Origin: Eutreptiella sp. 'Long Island Sound 2002'
Taxonomy: Eukaryota; Euglenozoa; Euglenophyceae; Eutreptiales; Eutreptiaceae
NCBI GenBank assembly: GCA_964036045.1
Contig: OZ038383.1
Span: forward strand, 14,076,459 to 14,140,458
Direction: 5' to 3'
DNA length: 64,000 bases
Shown: in pieces, positions 40,762 to 52,700 of the stretch
How positions within the stretch are numbered: position 1 is the first letter of the stretch
Layout: every line of letters starts with the position of its first letter
Notes under the pieces: generated by a model
The model's input: the letters and a program-made list of their open reading frames with translations, nothing else
What the model was told of the DNA's origin: nothing
Databases searched by the model: none
Position numbers and translations under genes: made by a program

Positions 40762-43700
40762 ATGGTGATGACCACCAGCACCACGACCCTGAGAACGACG
40801 AAGAAGGCAACCATGATCACAACTACGATGACCACAACTATGCCCACCACCAGAAACACAACCACAAAGGCATCCCTGATTCTCATAACCACAATCACAA
40901 TCACAACCATGACTGTCATGAACACAGACTGCGACCACAACACAACAACTACTGCAATTGAGTGCAACAACAACAACAAAACAAAAACAACCTACCACTG
41001 GCTCCGCCGCCACCACCACCAGCTCACCCAAATGACGGCCAAGCCAACTTGGAGGCACTAGCTAGGATTGGGCTGATTGCTCCTGACACTGGATCAGCGG
41101 ACAAGATGCCCAGATGGGTGCTCTGCCCATGGCTGGACCGAGTGCATGAGAAAATTCGATCAGCAGCACTTGTTAGGACTGCAGCGATTAGCCCCGATGC
41201 TAGATCTGCAGACCGATGCCCAGATGGATGGGTGCTCTGTTTAGCACTGCACTGATCGCATCCCAGAGTCGAATCGGCCTGCCCAAGCGTCTGCTGCGAT
41301 GATGGGTCTGTATGCTGGGGTGCTCTGGATGTGAAATGATGATAGTTGAACTGGAGGACAGATCTGCCTGTTAAAGCCTCGCAGCAGCGGTTTGCCTGCA
41401 TCTGGACTCACCCATCTGGGCACTGCACGAAATGCTGAGGACAAATCACGCTATCAAAAAAAAGGGAGCCAGCCTGTCCTCCACTGGTCCATGAATCAAC
41501 CACCAACCCCATACCCATGCCCCCTGCAGCCACCACCACCACAACAATAACCATCACCACCATCACCACCACAACAATAACCATCACCACCACCACCACC
41601 ACAACAATAATCATCACCACCATCACCACCATCACCACCACAACCGCCACCAACAACACTAATACAGCAGCACAAGACCACCACCAGCAGCAGGAATACT
41701 CGAAAACAATGCCAACAAGAACAACAGTGACAGAAAAAACATGGGCACGTTCTCCTTGTTGTATGTGCGTTGAGGAAGACAATGATGGAGCAGAAGTGAC
41801 GAAGGCAATGAAACTGTACTGGCTTGAATCTCTGCAGCCTGTCCCTTTAACAGTAGGAGCCTGTCCCTCTTCGTTCTGATACCAAAAAATTGTCAAACTC
41901 CGTGGCTCCGTTTTACACAACATCCTGCTCCCGCTGCAATCAATACCCGCCAAATCGACCAGGTAAATCTTGCTCGTGATTTCTTTGGTCTGCACTTCCT
42001 CATTGTCCTTAGCAGAGATCTTGGTTTGGGAGAAATTCAGGGTGAAGACGGCGTGAGACCGCGAAGACTGATTGTTCAAGTCCGTTGATGCAGTCGACCT
42101 CCTGTCATTGCCCCTGCAAAAGTCAAGAATGCAAATGTTTGACGTGTCCCAGTCAGACACTGCCAGTACCTTGTTGTTATGCACTATGAGGGCGCACACA
42201 GCCTTGTGCTGTGCATCACCATCACTGCTATCATGTGTGGGAGATCATATCATATCATATTGAAGGTGCATCCACGTGGTCCTATGCTGTGCAGAGTGTT
42301 CCCTTTTCACTGAGGAGCGGCGGAGGAGCCGTCAGACAGCCAAAGACCAACAGAAAGACACAGCGGCAGGTGTGAGGGATCAAAAGGATTGGGGTGGGCG
42401 GGCTTTCGTTTGCGGGGGGTCGATACAGCCCTCTGGCTGGACCCCCCCCCCCCCAGAAAAGGGCTCAATTGACGGGGCCCCCAAAATCCTACCGAGACTG
42501 ATTCCCGGGCCCGGGGGTGACCCAGACCCAAAATTCGGCAAAAAAGGGAAATAGGATTTTTGGAATCGGTGCGTCGAGGGGGTACAGCAAAGTCATCATT
42601 TGCCATGTATTTGGTGGAAAAAAAAATCGACCATTTTCAATGCGCAAAAAAAATTTCAGCGCCTTCGGCGCCACACCTCACAATAACTGATTAATGCCCC
42701 TGTCAGTTGAGCCCTTTTCCCAAACCCCACCCGCAAGCGGAACCCCAAATTCCCTTCAGATTTATCTCCGATGCAGCCGAAGTGCAGCTCCTACGCTTGG
42801 CTTCCACCACTTTCTTTTCGCATACCCTCCCCCCGCCGGGCGACAACAAGGAATGGCAACGCTCACACCCCGTCAGCCCGCAGATCAATCCATCAACGCA
42901 CATTACAAGTGGCATAAGTTGTTGCGATGGCAGCTTAGTGGTCATGCTGGGCCCTGGACCAATACCTACTGGACTGGCTCCCGGGAACACCGGCTATATT
43001 GGAGTGTACCGGGAATAGGAACTGCTTGGGTGTGACGTTAACGTCCCACTTGACCAAAGCGCAAGATAACCGGCCACCCAAGCCATCCGAACCTCCGTGA
43101 CGTACGTTATGGGTCCTACCATTCTGACATCGTCAGTGGCGATCGCACAAACCCTCAACCCCAACCTCTGCATCCGCCTCATCACGATTTGCCATTGTGC
43201 CCCAGCACCGCCAACCCTAGCCCTTCCACAACGCCACGAAGATGCCCTGGGCTCGCACCTGTTGATCAGCCTCACAACGCCTTCCATATCGTTGACACAA
43301 TGACCGGATAGGCCCTCCACTACAGTGCCCAGCTTTCCGCTTTGACGAATCTTCAGGTTGGCGCCCTTGCCCTTTCCGCAAAGCAGATCCCGCACCTGCG
43401 AAGGGTCCCATGGGTCCACATGTCACCGCAGACAACTGGCACCCGCACACATGTCTCACCCCGGGGGGGGGGGGGTCTGCAGTTCAGTTCTAGACGCCAA
43501 CCCCCACGGCGTGGGCAGAGGGGTCTGGGAGGGGTGGTGGGGGGGGGGGGGTTCGAAAAATTTTATCCATTTGGGGGGCATTTTTGAAGTCCCCATTCCA
43601 TTCTGAGCATTTTGAATATACACAAGTGGGGTGAACTTTGGTTTTACCACTCACAACAAATGAAAAACAGTACCATATTCCAACAGATGCACCAGCACGT

Positions 43701-46700
43701 GGCACGGCATTCCCTAACTCATTGTGAGCATGTTGAATGTAAACAAGTGGGGGGAAATCAAGTGTGTTGCAAATTTTCCAGGCTCAAAAAAAAATTCCAG
43801 GCGCCATCGGCGCCCAAGTTGCCACTTCTAACCCGGTGCTAACTAGTATGGGTTGGGGGGTCCAGAGTGGGGGGGGAGAGGGGGGGGTTGGTGTCAGGCC
43901 TCACAGGTAAGCGCACCCCGTGGTCTGACCATCCCAATATAAAATGACTGGGCCACACCGATTGGCGCCAGCACGTTGCGCAAAGTGCTGAAGTGTGGAC
44001 AGCATAGGGGCAGGGCACGATGCGGGCAAAGCGGGGGGGGGGGGACCCTTCAAGGTCTGCTCTCAGGTGGACAAGCCCGTACATCGTCCCTCCCGCGCGC
44101 TACTTTGTCTCGAGGGGTTGGGACTGGAGCGATGCTCGGGGCAGGAGTGTTGGCGAGCTTGTCAGAGGACCTGATGCAGGGTCGGGCATGGCAAAAGGGG
44201 GTTGGACAAATTGAGAGGTTTCACAGAGGGACACTGTGCTTGACAGTGCACAATTTCGTTCAAAATTTATACAAAAGCTGAATGGCGGGTGACCTTGATT
44301 GACCAGCAACAGACGCAGTAGAGAAGGTTGCAAAAGAAATTGCAAAAGAAATGCACTGGGAATGCCTGCCGCCGCTGCGCTGCCATATCGCACCCCATCA
44401 GATGGAGGTGACCCAACAAGTTGCCATGAAAGTCGGCTGTAATGCCTTTGGGGGGAGGGGGATGACCAAAAAGCCTAAGTGAGTATGCCAGTTGGAACTT
44501 ACAGGTGTGCGCACCGGTTTTCAGACAGAAATTGCTTTCATTGCTTGTTGGCGTCCCTCCCACGCCGGCGCCGGCATGCTCCACACAAGGTTGTTGCAAA
44601 GACACTGAAGTTTGGAGGGTGCTCACCACCGGGAAATGTAACACTGGGCCCGAGGGTTCCGGATCACCAAGTGTTACCCATCAGCGGTGCGCAGGATTTT
44701 TTGCCATTTTGCCATTCGCTTTTCTCAGGGGGGCAACGGGCCCCCCTGCGAGTGGTTGCCTTATTGCCAATGTGTGCTGAGTGAGGAACTTCGCAGGTGC
44801 ATGTTCTGGAACAATGTCGTGCGTGCACGCCTAGAACTCAGCAATGGCATGCACTTCGGAGGCGTGCAGGATACCGGGCAGTGCGTGCTCCAGTGGGTAG
44901 CGTCGGAGGGCGGGGACCCCCGCCCTCCAATCAACTACAAATCAGACACTGAATACTGAAGGGCGGAGGGGGGTGTCTACAGGGATCCAGGCGCACATCT
45001 ACCACCATTTTGTGTACCATGACTCCACAGCCGAGAGATGCGATCAGTGAGACAGTCACAATGAAGCGCACCTTTTCATTGTAGATCTCGCAGTACATGG
45101 CCTCGACCTTGAAAGAGTAGGGCCGCAACGCCTTCATTGCTTCGATTCGCGCAAACAAATGCGCACACAGACGGGGGATGACGCCCGCTTCATTCGCCGT
45201 CAGATTGCCCATCATCGTGTGGGTCTTCCCAGAACCTGCGGTGCACGCGCCAGGGAGCCCCGGCTGCTGCATGCCAAACACGGTCCCACCGGTGGGGGGG
45301 CAGACCACACTCCCGCAGGCAACCGCACAATTGAGCCGGTCGCAGGCAGATGTGAGCGTTCCGCACGCACGCGCCTTTGCATCGCAACGGGAGCGGGGGG
45401 CGTTGGACTCAATAGTGCCAATGCGTACTGGTTAACCCGCGGAGCAGGCGTCCAAAGACATCGCCAATGCCCCTTGCGTATGCACCAAACGCCCCGCCTT
45501 CCTATCGACACATCACACATCAATCACGAACCCATTTTTGACTCATTGCCGACCCATTCGTAGCGCCAGGCGACAGTACTGTGCTGAAGTACAGTTGGAT
45601 GGTGGCAGAAACCCTCTGAGGCTCAGTCACGCGGCGACACACATGCACTCGGATGTTCAGCGGAGCAAAAGCCCTGAACCTGTCTGGCCGTAGGCCAAAA
45701 GACATGCATTGTAGCCCTCGAAGACGTTGTCCAACATTTGCTTGCCAATCCTGTCGTAGACTGCCTTCTGTCCCGCAAATTGCTCAGAGGCGGGGTCGAT
45801 GGAATCAAATGCATGTGTGTACTTGAATTTGGAGCGCACTTGGTAATCATTCTGCAGACACATGTGTGCGAATGAAATTCACCAATGGCAGAGGCCGGAA
45901 AATCAAACAAACGGAATTAACGCCAAAAAAGATTAACGCCAACCAACACAAGCAGAGCCGACCGTGAGGCACTTCTGAGACTGAGTGTATCTTTTGATGG
46001 CCATGAAAAAGCAAAAAGTCAACTACAGTAGTGCTCACCACCATCATCAGACTCAGCCCCACTTGAGGCGGCACAAGGGTGGGGAGAAGATTGGGAGGGC
46101 AGCAGCCAATACCTCCCACAACCTTGTGCCGCACCATGGGTTTGCTTGGTGATTTGTAATTTCGAGGTCAAAATATGGGGGTCAGATGTTGACCCCTCCA
46201 GCGCTTCCCAAACAGTGGCACCCAGCCGCTTGGGGGGCAGATAAATCGTTTTTTTTTTGAACCCATAACAATTGTTCCACCAACTGTCCGCTGTGCGTAC
46301 ACAAAGCAGTGCAAAAGTTCACCGACAGGCCTCGTTAAGGGTTGTTCCCTCGGGCGCCCCTGTCCCTAACCCAGGTAAGGTTGGCCGGCGGTTAAAACGA
46401 GTCCCGCACGTAGCGTCTCCCCTGTCTGACCCAAGTCGTGGGTGTCTAGTCTGTTGCAGTTCTGACACGCAGGTACAATCCGGTCAATACTATGGCGTCT
46501 CCCCTGTCCTCCAAGGGGATCTCCATAGGTCGCATCTCCTCCGGTGGTTCCAGTATGGTTGTTACCGCAGAGTTTTGCTGGCGGTGTGGCCCGGTCTGTT
46601 CAGGGCTGTTTACGTGTCCACCGCGATAAAGCGTGCGCCTCAACGTCACACTGGTCAGAGAGTCCGTCACGTGCTATCCGTTCCAATGCCCCTACATGTT

Positions 46701-49700
46701 GTACGGCCAGGCGGAGGCTGGCAGCGCGCTCCTGGTCTTGTACCGGCTTCCAACTCCGTAGCCGCGCACGCATCCATGCAGAGTAGGCCAGGTTGTGCTT
46801 CTCCTGTAAAGACTCGCCTAATTGTCGGGAGAGGACCCATCGATGTGCATAGCGGTGGAGCGCGTGATACTGTGTCACCCATGCAGACTCTTGGAGGGTA
46901 CGTACGGATTCTATGAAGAAGCGGTGTGTCACCTCCTTGGCCCTCGTGTACCCTAGGGCAAGGTGGCGTTCCACATGGGCCGTCATGAGTGTCAGCTTGG
47001 TATTCCACGAGGATTGCAGCAGAGCGTCCGCGGAGGTTGTCAGGAGGAGGCGTGTTTTGATGACGGTGTAGGACGTCTGTAATGTGAGCGTGGTGTCAAG
47101 GTATTGAGGCCATGGCGGTCTAGGCAAACGTCGCCCGGGGGGGCATGGTCGTTTTGGTGCATGCTTGTGTCCTGGTGCGCTCCGCGCGGGGACGTACTGC
47201 TTTCACATGCTGTCGTAGTGCCCGCAAGACCCACGCGGTCTCAGCCGCAGAGCTTGCCTTGGTAAGTTGCTAGCGGAGGTCGTGAAGGGTCGGCACAACA
47301 ATGCAATAGTGTGGTTCCTCCCGGGTCGCTACCTTCGTGACTCCCTTGATGTGGTTCCATATGTTGCGCTTGGCTGGCTTGGGTGGACGCTGGGAGGTTC
47401 CCAGTATGGGTTGGACCACATATGTGGGCCGCTTGGAAGAGACAAAAGTAGGCCCCGCCTCGCATTTTTCTGTGTTCCAGGCTTGTACCCTTTGGTAAAC
47501 ATGGAATTGCTAGGTGCCTACAACCAATCGCTAGTGGACAGGGACCACACTGAATAAGCGCTGCACTGAGGCGGGGATCTGTAGGCGGGTGCGCATGCGG
47601 CGTTCGCCTTCTGTCGCCGATTGGAGCCACCGTTCTGCTTCGGGCCGCCATGCTTCCCATGCTTCCTTCCAGATGGTCCAAAAAGGGGCCTATGCAAGGC
47701 AGAAGAGGAGACACTCTTGCAATGCCATGCCGTGGTGTGTGGTGCATTGGGGGCACTTGACTGGGAGAGTTTCCCATGGTGCTCCATATCTCGGCCAACG
47801 TTTGATGCCCTAGACCCAAGGTCCCCATTTGTCTCGATTGAACGCGAACACGGGGAGCCATGATGTCCAGTGGGCGTCTGGAGTGAGCTTTTGGGGTCGT
47901 GCCTTAACGATCCATTTACGTGCCGGGGAGGGCATAACGTGCTTGTTGAGCAAGATGTCTACTAGAGTCTCTACGCGTCCGTTTGCTGGGGTGCATGGTA
48001 CTTGCCTCCTTTGCCTCTTCATCTGCCAGTTGATGTCCCATTCGGTCATGGTAGTCCTGCACGTTGTGTGCCTTCTTTGGGTCGCGGTGTCCTCGTGCCC
48101 ACCGCATAGTGAGCTGTTTGGTTGCGACCAATGAGCAAGAGGCCTGATGCAGGTCATAGTCGGATGACTAGAGGTGGGGTTCATGAGTGACCGCCCTGGT
48201 GACCGACTTGTTGTCCAACACGATCGTGTCGCCCGGCTGGGCCAAGGTGACGGCAATCCACACCCCGTACATTTCCGCCCATTATATTGTTTGTGGGCCG
48301 AGCGTGCGAGATTTGTTTGCAAAAGCGGAGCACAAGAATACTGCAACAGAACTTGTGACCCAAAACCAAAACCCAGGAAGCAACGCGGAGCAACACGGTT
48401 AGGCCAGCCCTTGACGCGCGGGCTAACCAGTTTCAAAAAGGGAGGGAGGCTCCACAGTGCGCCGGCGGGTAACAATCACAAAACTAGCGAAGGGGGCGGG
48501 CTGGCGGGAATGGACAGAAAAACTGCCTAAGTGGGGAAGTGCAAACAAAAGTTGAGGCGAGGCTCAACTAGTGTTTGCAAAAGCGGAGCAAAAGAATGCC
48601 GCAACAGAACTTGGGAATTCATTCTCCGCATGGGCTCGCCCTCCCGCGATGGAAGGTAGAGACCGCCCGAACGGCTGTCCATTCCGGTTTCAATAAGCTC
48701 ATCCCCCCCCCCCCCCCCCCCCCCCCGCGGTCGTGCCCTGCAACCCCCCCCCCCCCCCCCCGCCGCCTCAGTCCGCATGGAAGTCCCGCGGACGGCGCTC
48801 AACACGCACGGGGTAAGAACTCAGGCAAAAGAAAGAGCAAAAACCGCCGTGCAGCGTCGAAGCCCGCAAAAACTAGGTCAGACAAATAGACCAAGCCACG
48901 AAGTTCACGCGCTCCCACGCGCTCGAGACAACTCTCAGCCTGCACAACCGAACGACCATAGGCCAGGGTGCCGCTGAAAGCCAAACGGGCCCGGGGCTAC
49001 CTACTGGACACAAAATTGCGCAGCAGGTCAGCGGGGTGCGCGCGGGGAGAACGCCTCACGGCACCGCATCCGGCCCGCGGACGACAGCCAACAAAGGTCA
49101 GGACGCAGAAAGCGGCACATACGGCCACAGGCAAGTCACCACCACCCAGCACAATGCCCCCCTCTCCCGCGGCGGGAACTGCACCCTGTGCCTGCTCATT
49201 GAAGAAGCGGGGCAACTCCTGCAGAGAGATATCGGCAGGGGGTTAGAGTGGCCTGAAAAGGCGGGCCACACAGAGCGCAAGGTGCGGGGTGCCCTGCACC
49301 CATATATATGGGAGCCCTCCACCTTCCGGTTGGTCGAGATGGTGAGAACCGCGGTCTGGGTGCCCCTGTGCAGCCTCCACCAATGCCGGTAAAAATGCCC
49401 TGGGATGTCGGATTTGACACTGGGGCTGCCGGCGGGGTCGCGGTCCTCGACGGCAGTGCCTCTCAGGCTGGCCGCCAGGTCCACGGCCGCGGCGGCAATG
49501 AGCTGGGCCGCACCAGACAGTGCACACGGTCTCTGGAACACCAGACGCGCCTGGGCTCCGAGGCACAGATTGGCGGACGGGCCACCTAGCTAGGCGACCC
49601 GCCATGACCTGGCCCTGGTGGAGGCGGGCTTTGGCGTGGCGGCGAGCCAACGTCTCAGCAGAGCGCTTGTGGCGGCCGCCGCCCTGGTGACGGTGCTTGG

Positions 49701-52700
49701 CCTTGCGGCCTCCTCTGCGCCGTGGCACGGGGCGCGAAAGGATACGCTAAGCGTGTCACAAGAAAAGGGTTGCTCCCCCCCGCCGAACCCCGGCGCAAAC
49801 TGCAGTCCCCTCACCCCCAGACCAAGGACGCCACGGATCTTACAGGCATCAAGGTTGCACAACAAACGCTACCATATATCCAAAGCCCTCACCTCGGCCC
49901 TGGCCTGTGATCCCTGGTGCTCCGAGTTGACTCGGGACATGGGGTCTCCTAGCTGGAGGTCCGACGGGACCCACACGAGTCCCACCACCAAGCCCGAAAC
50001 CCACATAATCCTGGCCAGCGACCGCGAGATGGCCTGCTGGTGTTGGAGGTGGCTGTAGGCGCGCAGGGACAACACCTGGGACACTTCACTATCACTGCAG
50101 ATAGTGACGGATGACAGGCCCAGGCGTACCCAAACCGCCCACGCCACCGCCTGCAACTCAGTTGTTTGTTGACTTGCGTACCGGTGCAAGGGTGGGTAGA
50201 ACTTCTAACTCCCAGGAAAGGCACAAGCGCACCAACCCTCCACTTGCCCGCGTCTGGGGCCCCATCCACATCGGCAAGTAAATCGCCTGCCCAAAGAGAC
50301 AATGCCGTTCAGCACTGCTCCGCGCCAAAGTTAAACGCCGCAAGGTGGGGCCAAGCTCTGCGGGCGGGGGCTGTCCACAGCCCAGCCGCCAACGCAGCCA
50401 GGGTGGCGAGGCCCTATGACTCGCTTGGCGCTCCCCATCCACCGTCCGACCCCACCTGAGCTTACACCACACCCCCGCCCCAAACAGACACCCCAGCCCA
50501 CGCGGACGCACGTGCTAGTTGAGCAGGTCAAGGTAACTGCGCAGGTGCCACCCACCGCCATCCCCGAGGGCCAGCCTCATGCACCTCACCCAAAGCTGGA
50601 GCAACGCTTGGGTGTGAGGGCTTTCCCCAAGAAGGATACCAGCTTGGGACTAATTAGAAAGTGTGCCTCGACTAGGGCGCGCACAGCCGCACGACCAGCT
50701 TCCCCAAGGACTCCCTCCTCTGCGTAAGGCAGAAGGAAATCGTCCAAATAGTGCACCAACAGTACCCTGGGAGGGAGCACGCCCTGGAGCACCCGCGGGA
50801 GGGCCGTCTGGCAGAAGTACAGGCTGTATTGCCAGCCGAAGGGGAGGTGCTCGACGGCCGGGAGACCAGGGCCTGGTCTAAACCGGAAAAATCTCTGGGT
50901 CCGGGGCGGCAGGCGGAACGACCAGAACGTAACTTAAGGTCGATGTGCACCGCAAAGAGGGGTTGTCGAAAGGGCACGTCCGGGCCGTCGACCCTCGGGT
51001 CGGGTCTTCGCCATCCGCCCCCCCGCCCCCCCGCCCCCCGCCCTCCGCGCTTTGGTCGCGAGGGGCTTCGCGGCAGCCAGGAAGGTATCCTCGATCGGGC
51101 TTTGCGCCGTCTGCGGCCCCTAAGTCTGGCTGCCTCAGGTGCAACGCCTTTTGGTATGTGGGAGCCCTTCTGGTGCGGCCACTCGACTGCAGCAAGCCGG
51201 AGCCCGTGACGTGGGGGTGGGTCGCACGGGCGGCGAACCACCCACTTCCACCGAAGAGCCAAGCGGGCCCTTGTATACGCCGAAGACACGGCCCATCACT
51301 CCGGCTCTGCGAGCCCAACTTGCGGCACCACAAACCGGCCCGCAGGCTGATGCTAACTTCCACCCAAGTCGTTCCCGCCCCATGAAACGGGAGGGCCTGC
51401 CGCTGGGTCACGTTGGGCTGGAGAGGACACGAGTATGATATAGAATAGCCATCAAGGACGTGAAGGACATTGGTATGATATAGAATAGCCATCAGGGACC
51501 TAGAGGACACAGTTGGTTGGTCCAACTGTGAAGCTGCCATCCGGTTCACCACCAGATTCTCCACTGTCGTTGTCGGTGTCCACATCGGAATCGATAACGA
51601 TGGGCCCTTCTGCGCAACCCATCCAGTGGACGTTCCCACTAGCACCCCACACTAGCCATTGGGGCGCGTAGCTGCACGGCAGCCTCGGCGGCCACGGCGC
51701 CAGGCGCAACCCCATGAGACGGATAGGGGAGCAACAGAGGGTCCACCGCCTCAGGGGCTGCATGAAACAATTCGCCCGCTGGGACAGGGCATTCCACCGG
51801 TTCCCCGGCGTCGAACGCCGCGTCGGACTGCTCCCCTTCGAATCCGGGTGATCGCCCTGAATCTAGGATGCTGCCGGCTGCCGTGGCTCCCGGCTGGAAC
51901 TGCTTGCCTCGCGCAGGGCGAGGGGCTTTGCACTTCCTTATTGTCGGCGTGCCCACCACCTTGGCCATCTCGGGGCACATGGCCCAGCCCCAAATTGAGG
52001 CGAGGCCAACACGCGAGGGCTCCTGGTTGGGGCGTTTGTCCCGGTCCTAGGATGGGAGAATGGTGGGGGCGATGACCGCCGGATCGGTCCAGCGGGTTGC
52101 ATACTGCAGAGCAACCGCAATAGACTGCCATCACCCTCACCATTTGAAACATGCCAGGTCGGGCTTGCGGGCCGAGCACGCCCCCGCTCCGCCCCTGTGC
52201 AGGGGCAATCGGCTGGAAAAAGCCTTCAAGGACTACGTGCTCGCGGCGCCCCGGGTAGAAAAGTACGTACATCATCGCATGTACACCGACACCGCACATG
52301 GAGGTCTAGGTCTCCAGAGCGCATCTTGGGCGGGCATGCGTGCCCTCATCCACTTGGTCCAAAAGGCTCTGCGCCTCCCCGGCCACAAAATGCCCTCTCA
52401 GACCTAAGATGGCCACATGCCCCAAATGGTGGAGTGGTACCGTAAAACCCTGCTCTCCTTTGGCATGGAGACACGGCGGCTGCCCAAGGCACGCTCCTCA
52501 GCCCCGCGGAAGGCACGCAAGCGCCCAAGGGACGAATGCGACCACCTCTATGACAAAGAGGATTCGGATGACGCACGCTACGACTCCCTTGTCCCCCAAC
52601 CATCCTACGCTCCCTCGAACCAAAGGCGGGAACCTCATCACTTGAAGCCAATACATCATGCAACAGCCACGAGTGGCACCAAACGGGCTCCCCAAGTGAG

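Noticed and set aside
40611-41061. Asn/His/Asp-rich plus-strand ORFs
   Set aside because: Microsatellite (AAC)n and CAC-rich sequence inside intron 6; no splice or start context.
46446-46670. Minus-strand ORF with [17 protein letters not shown] as a missing kinesin exon
   Set aside because: Exon 2 was found at 56545-56608 and joins exon 3 in phase, so no exon is needed; this text lies in the retroelement tail.
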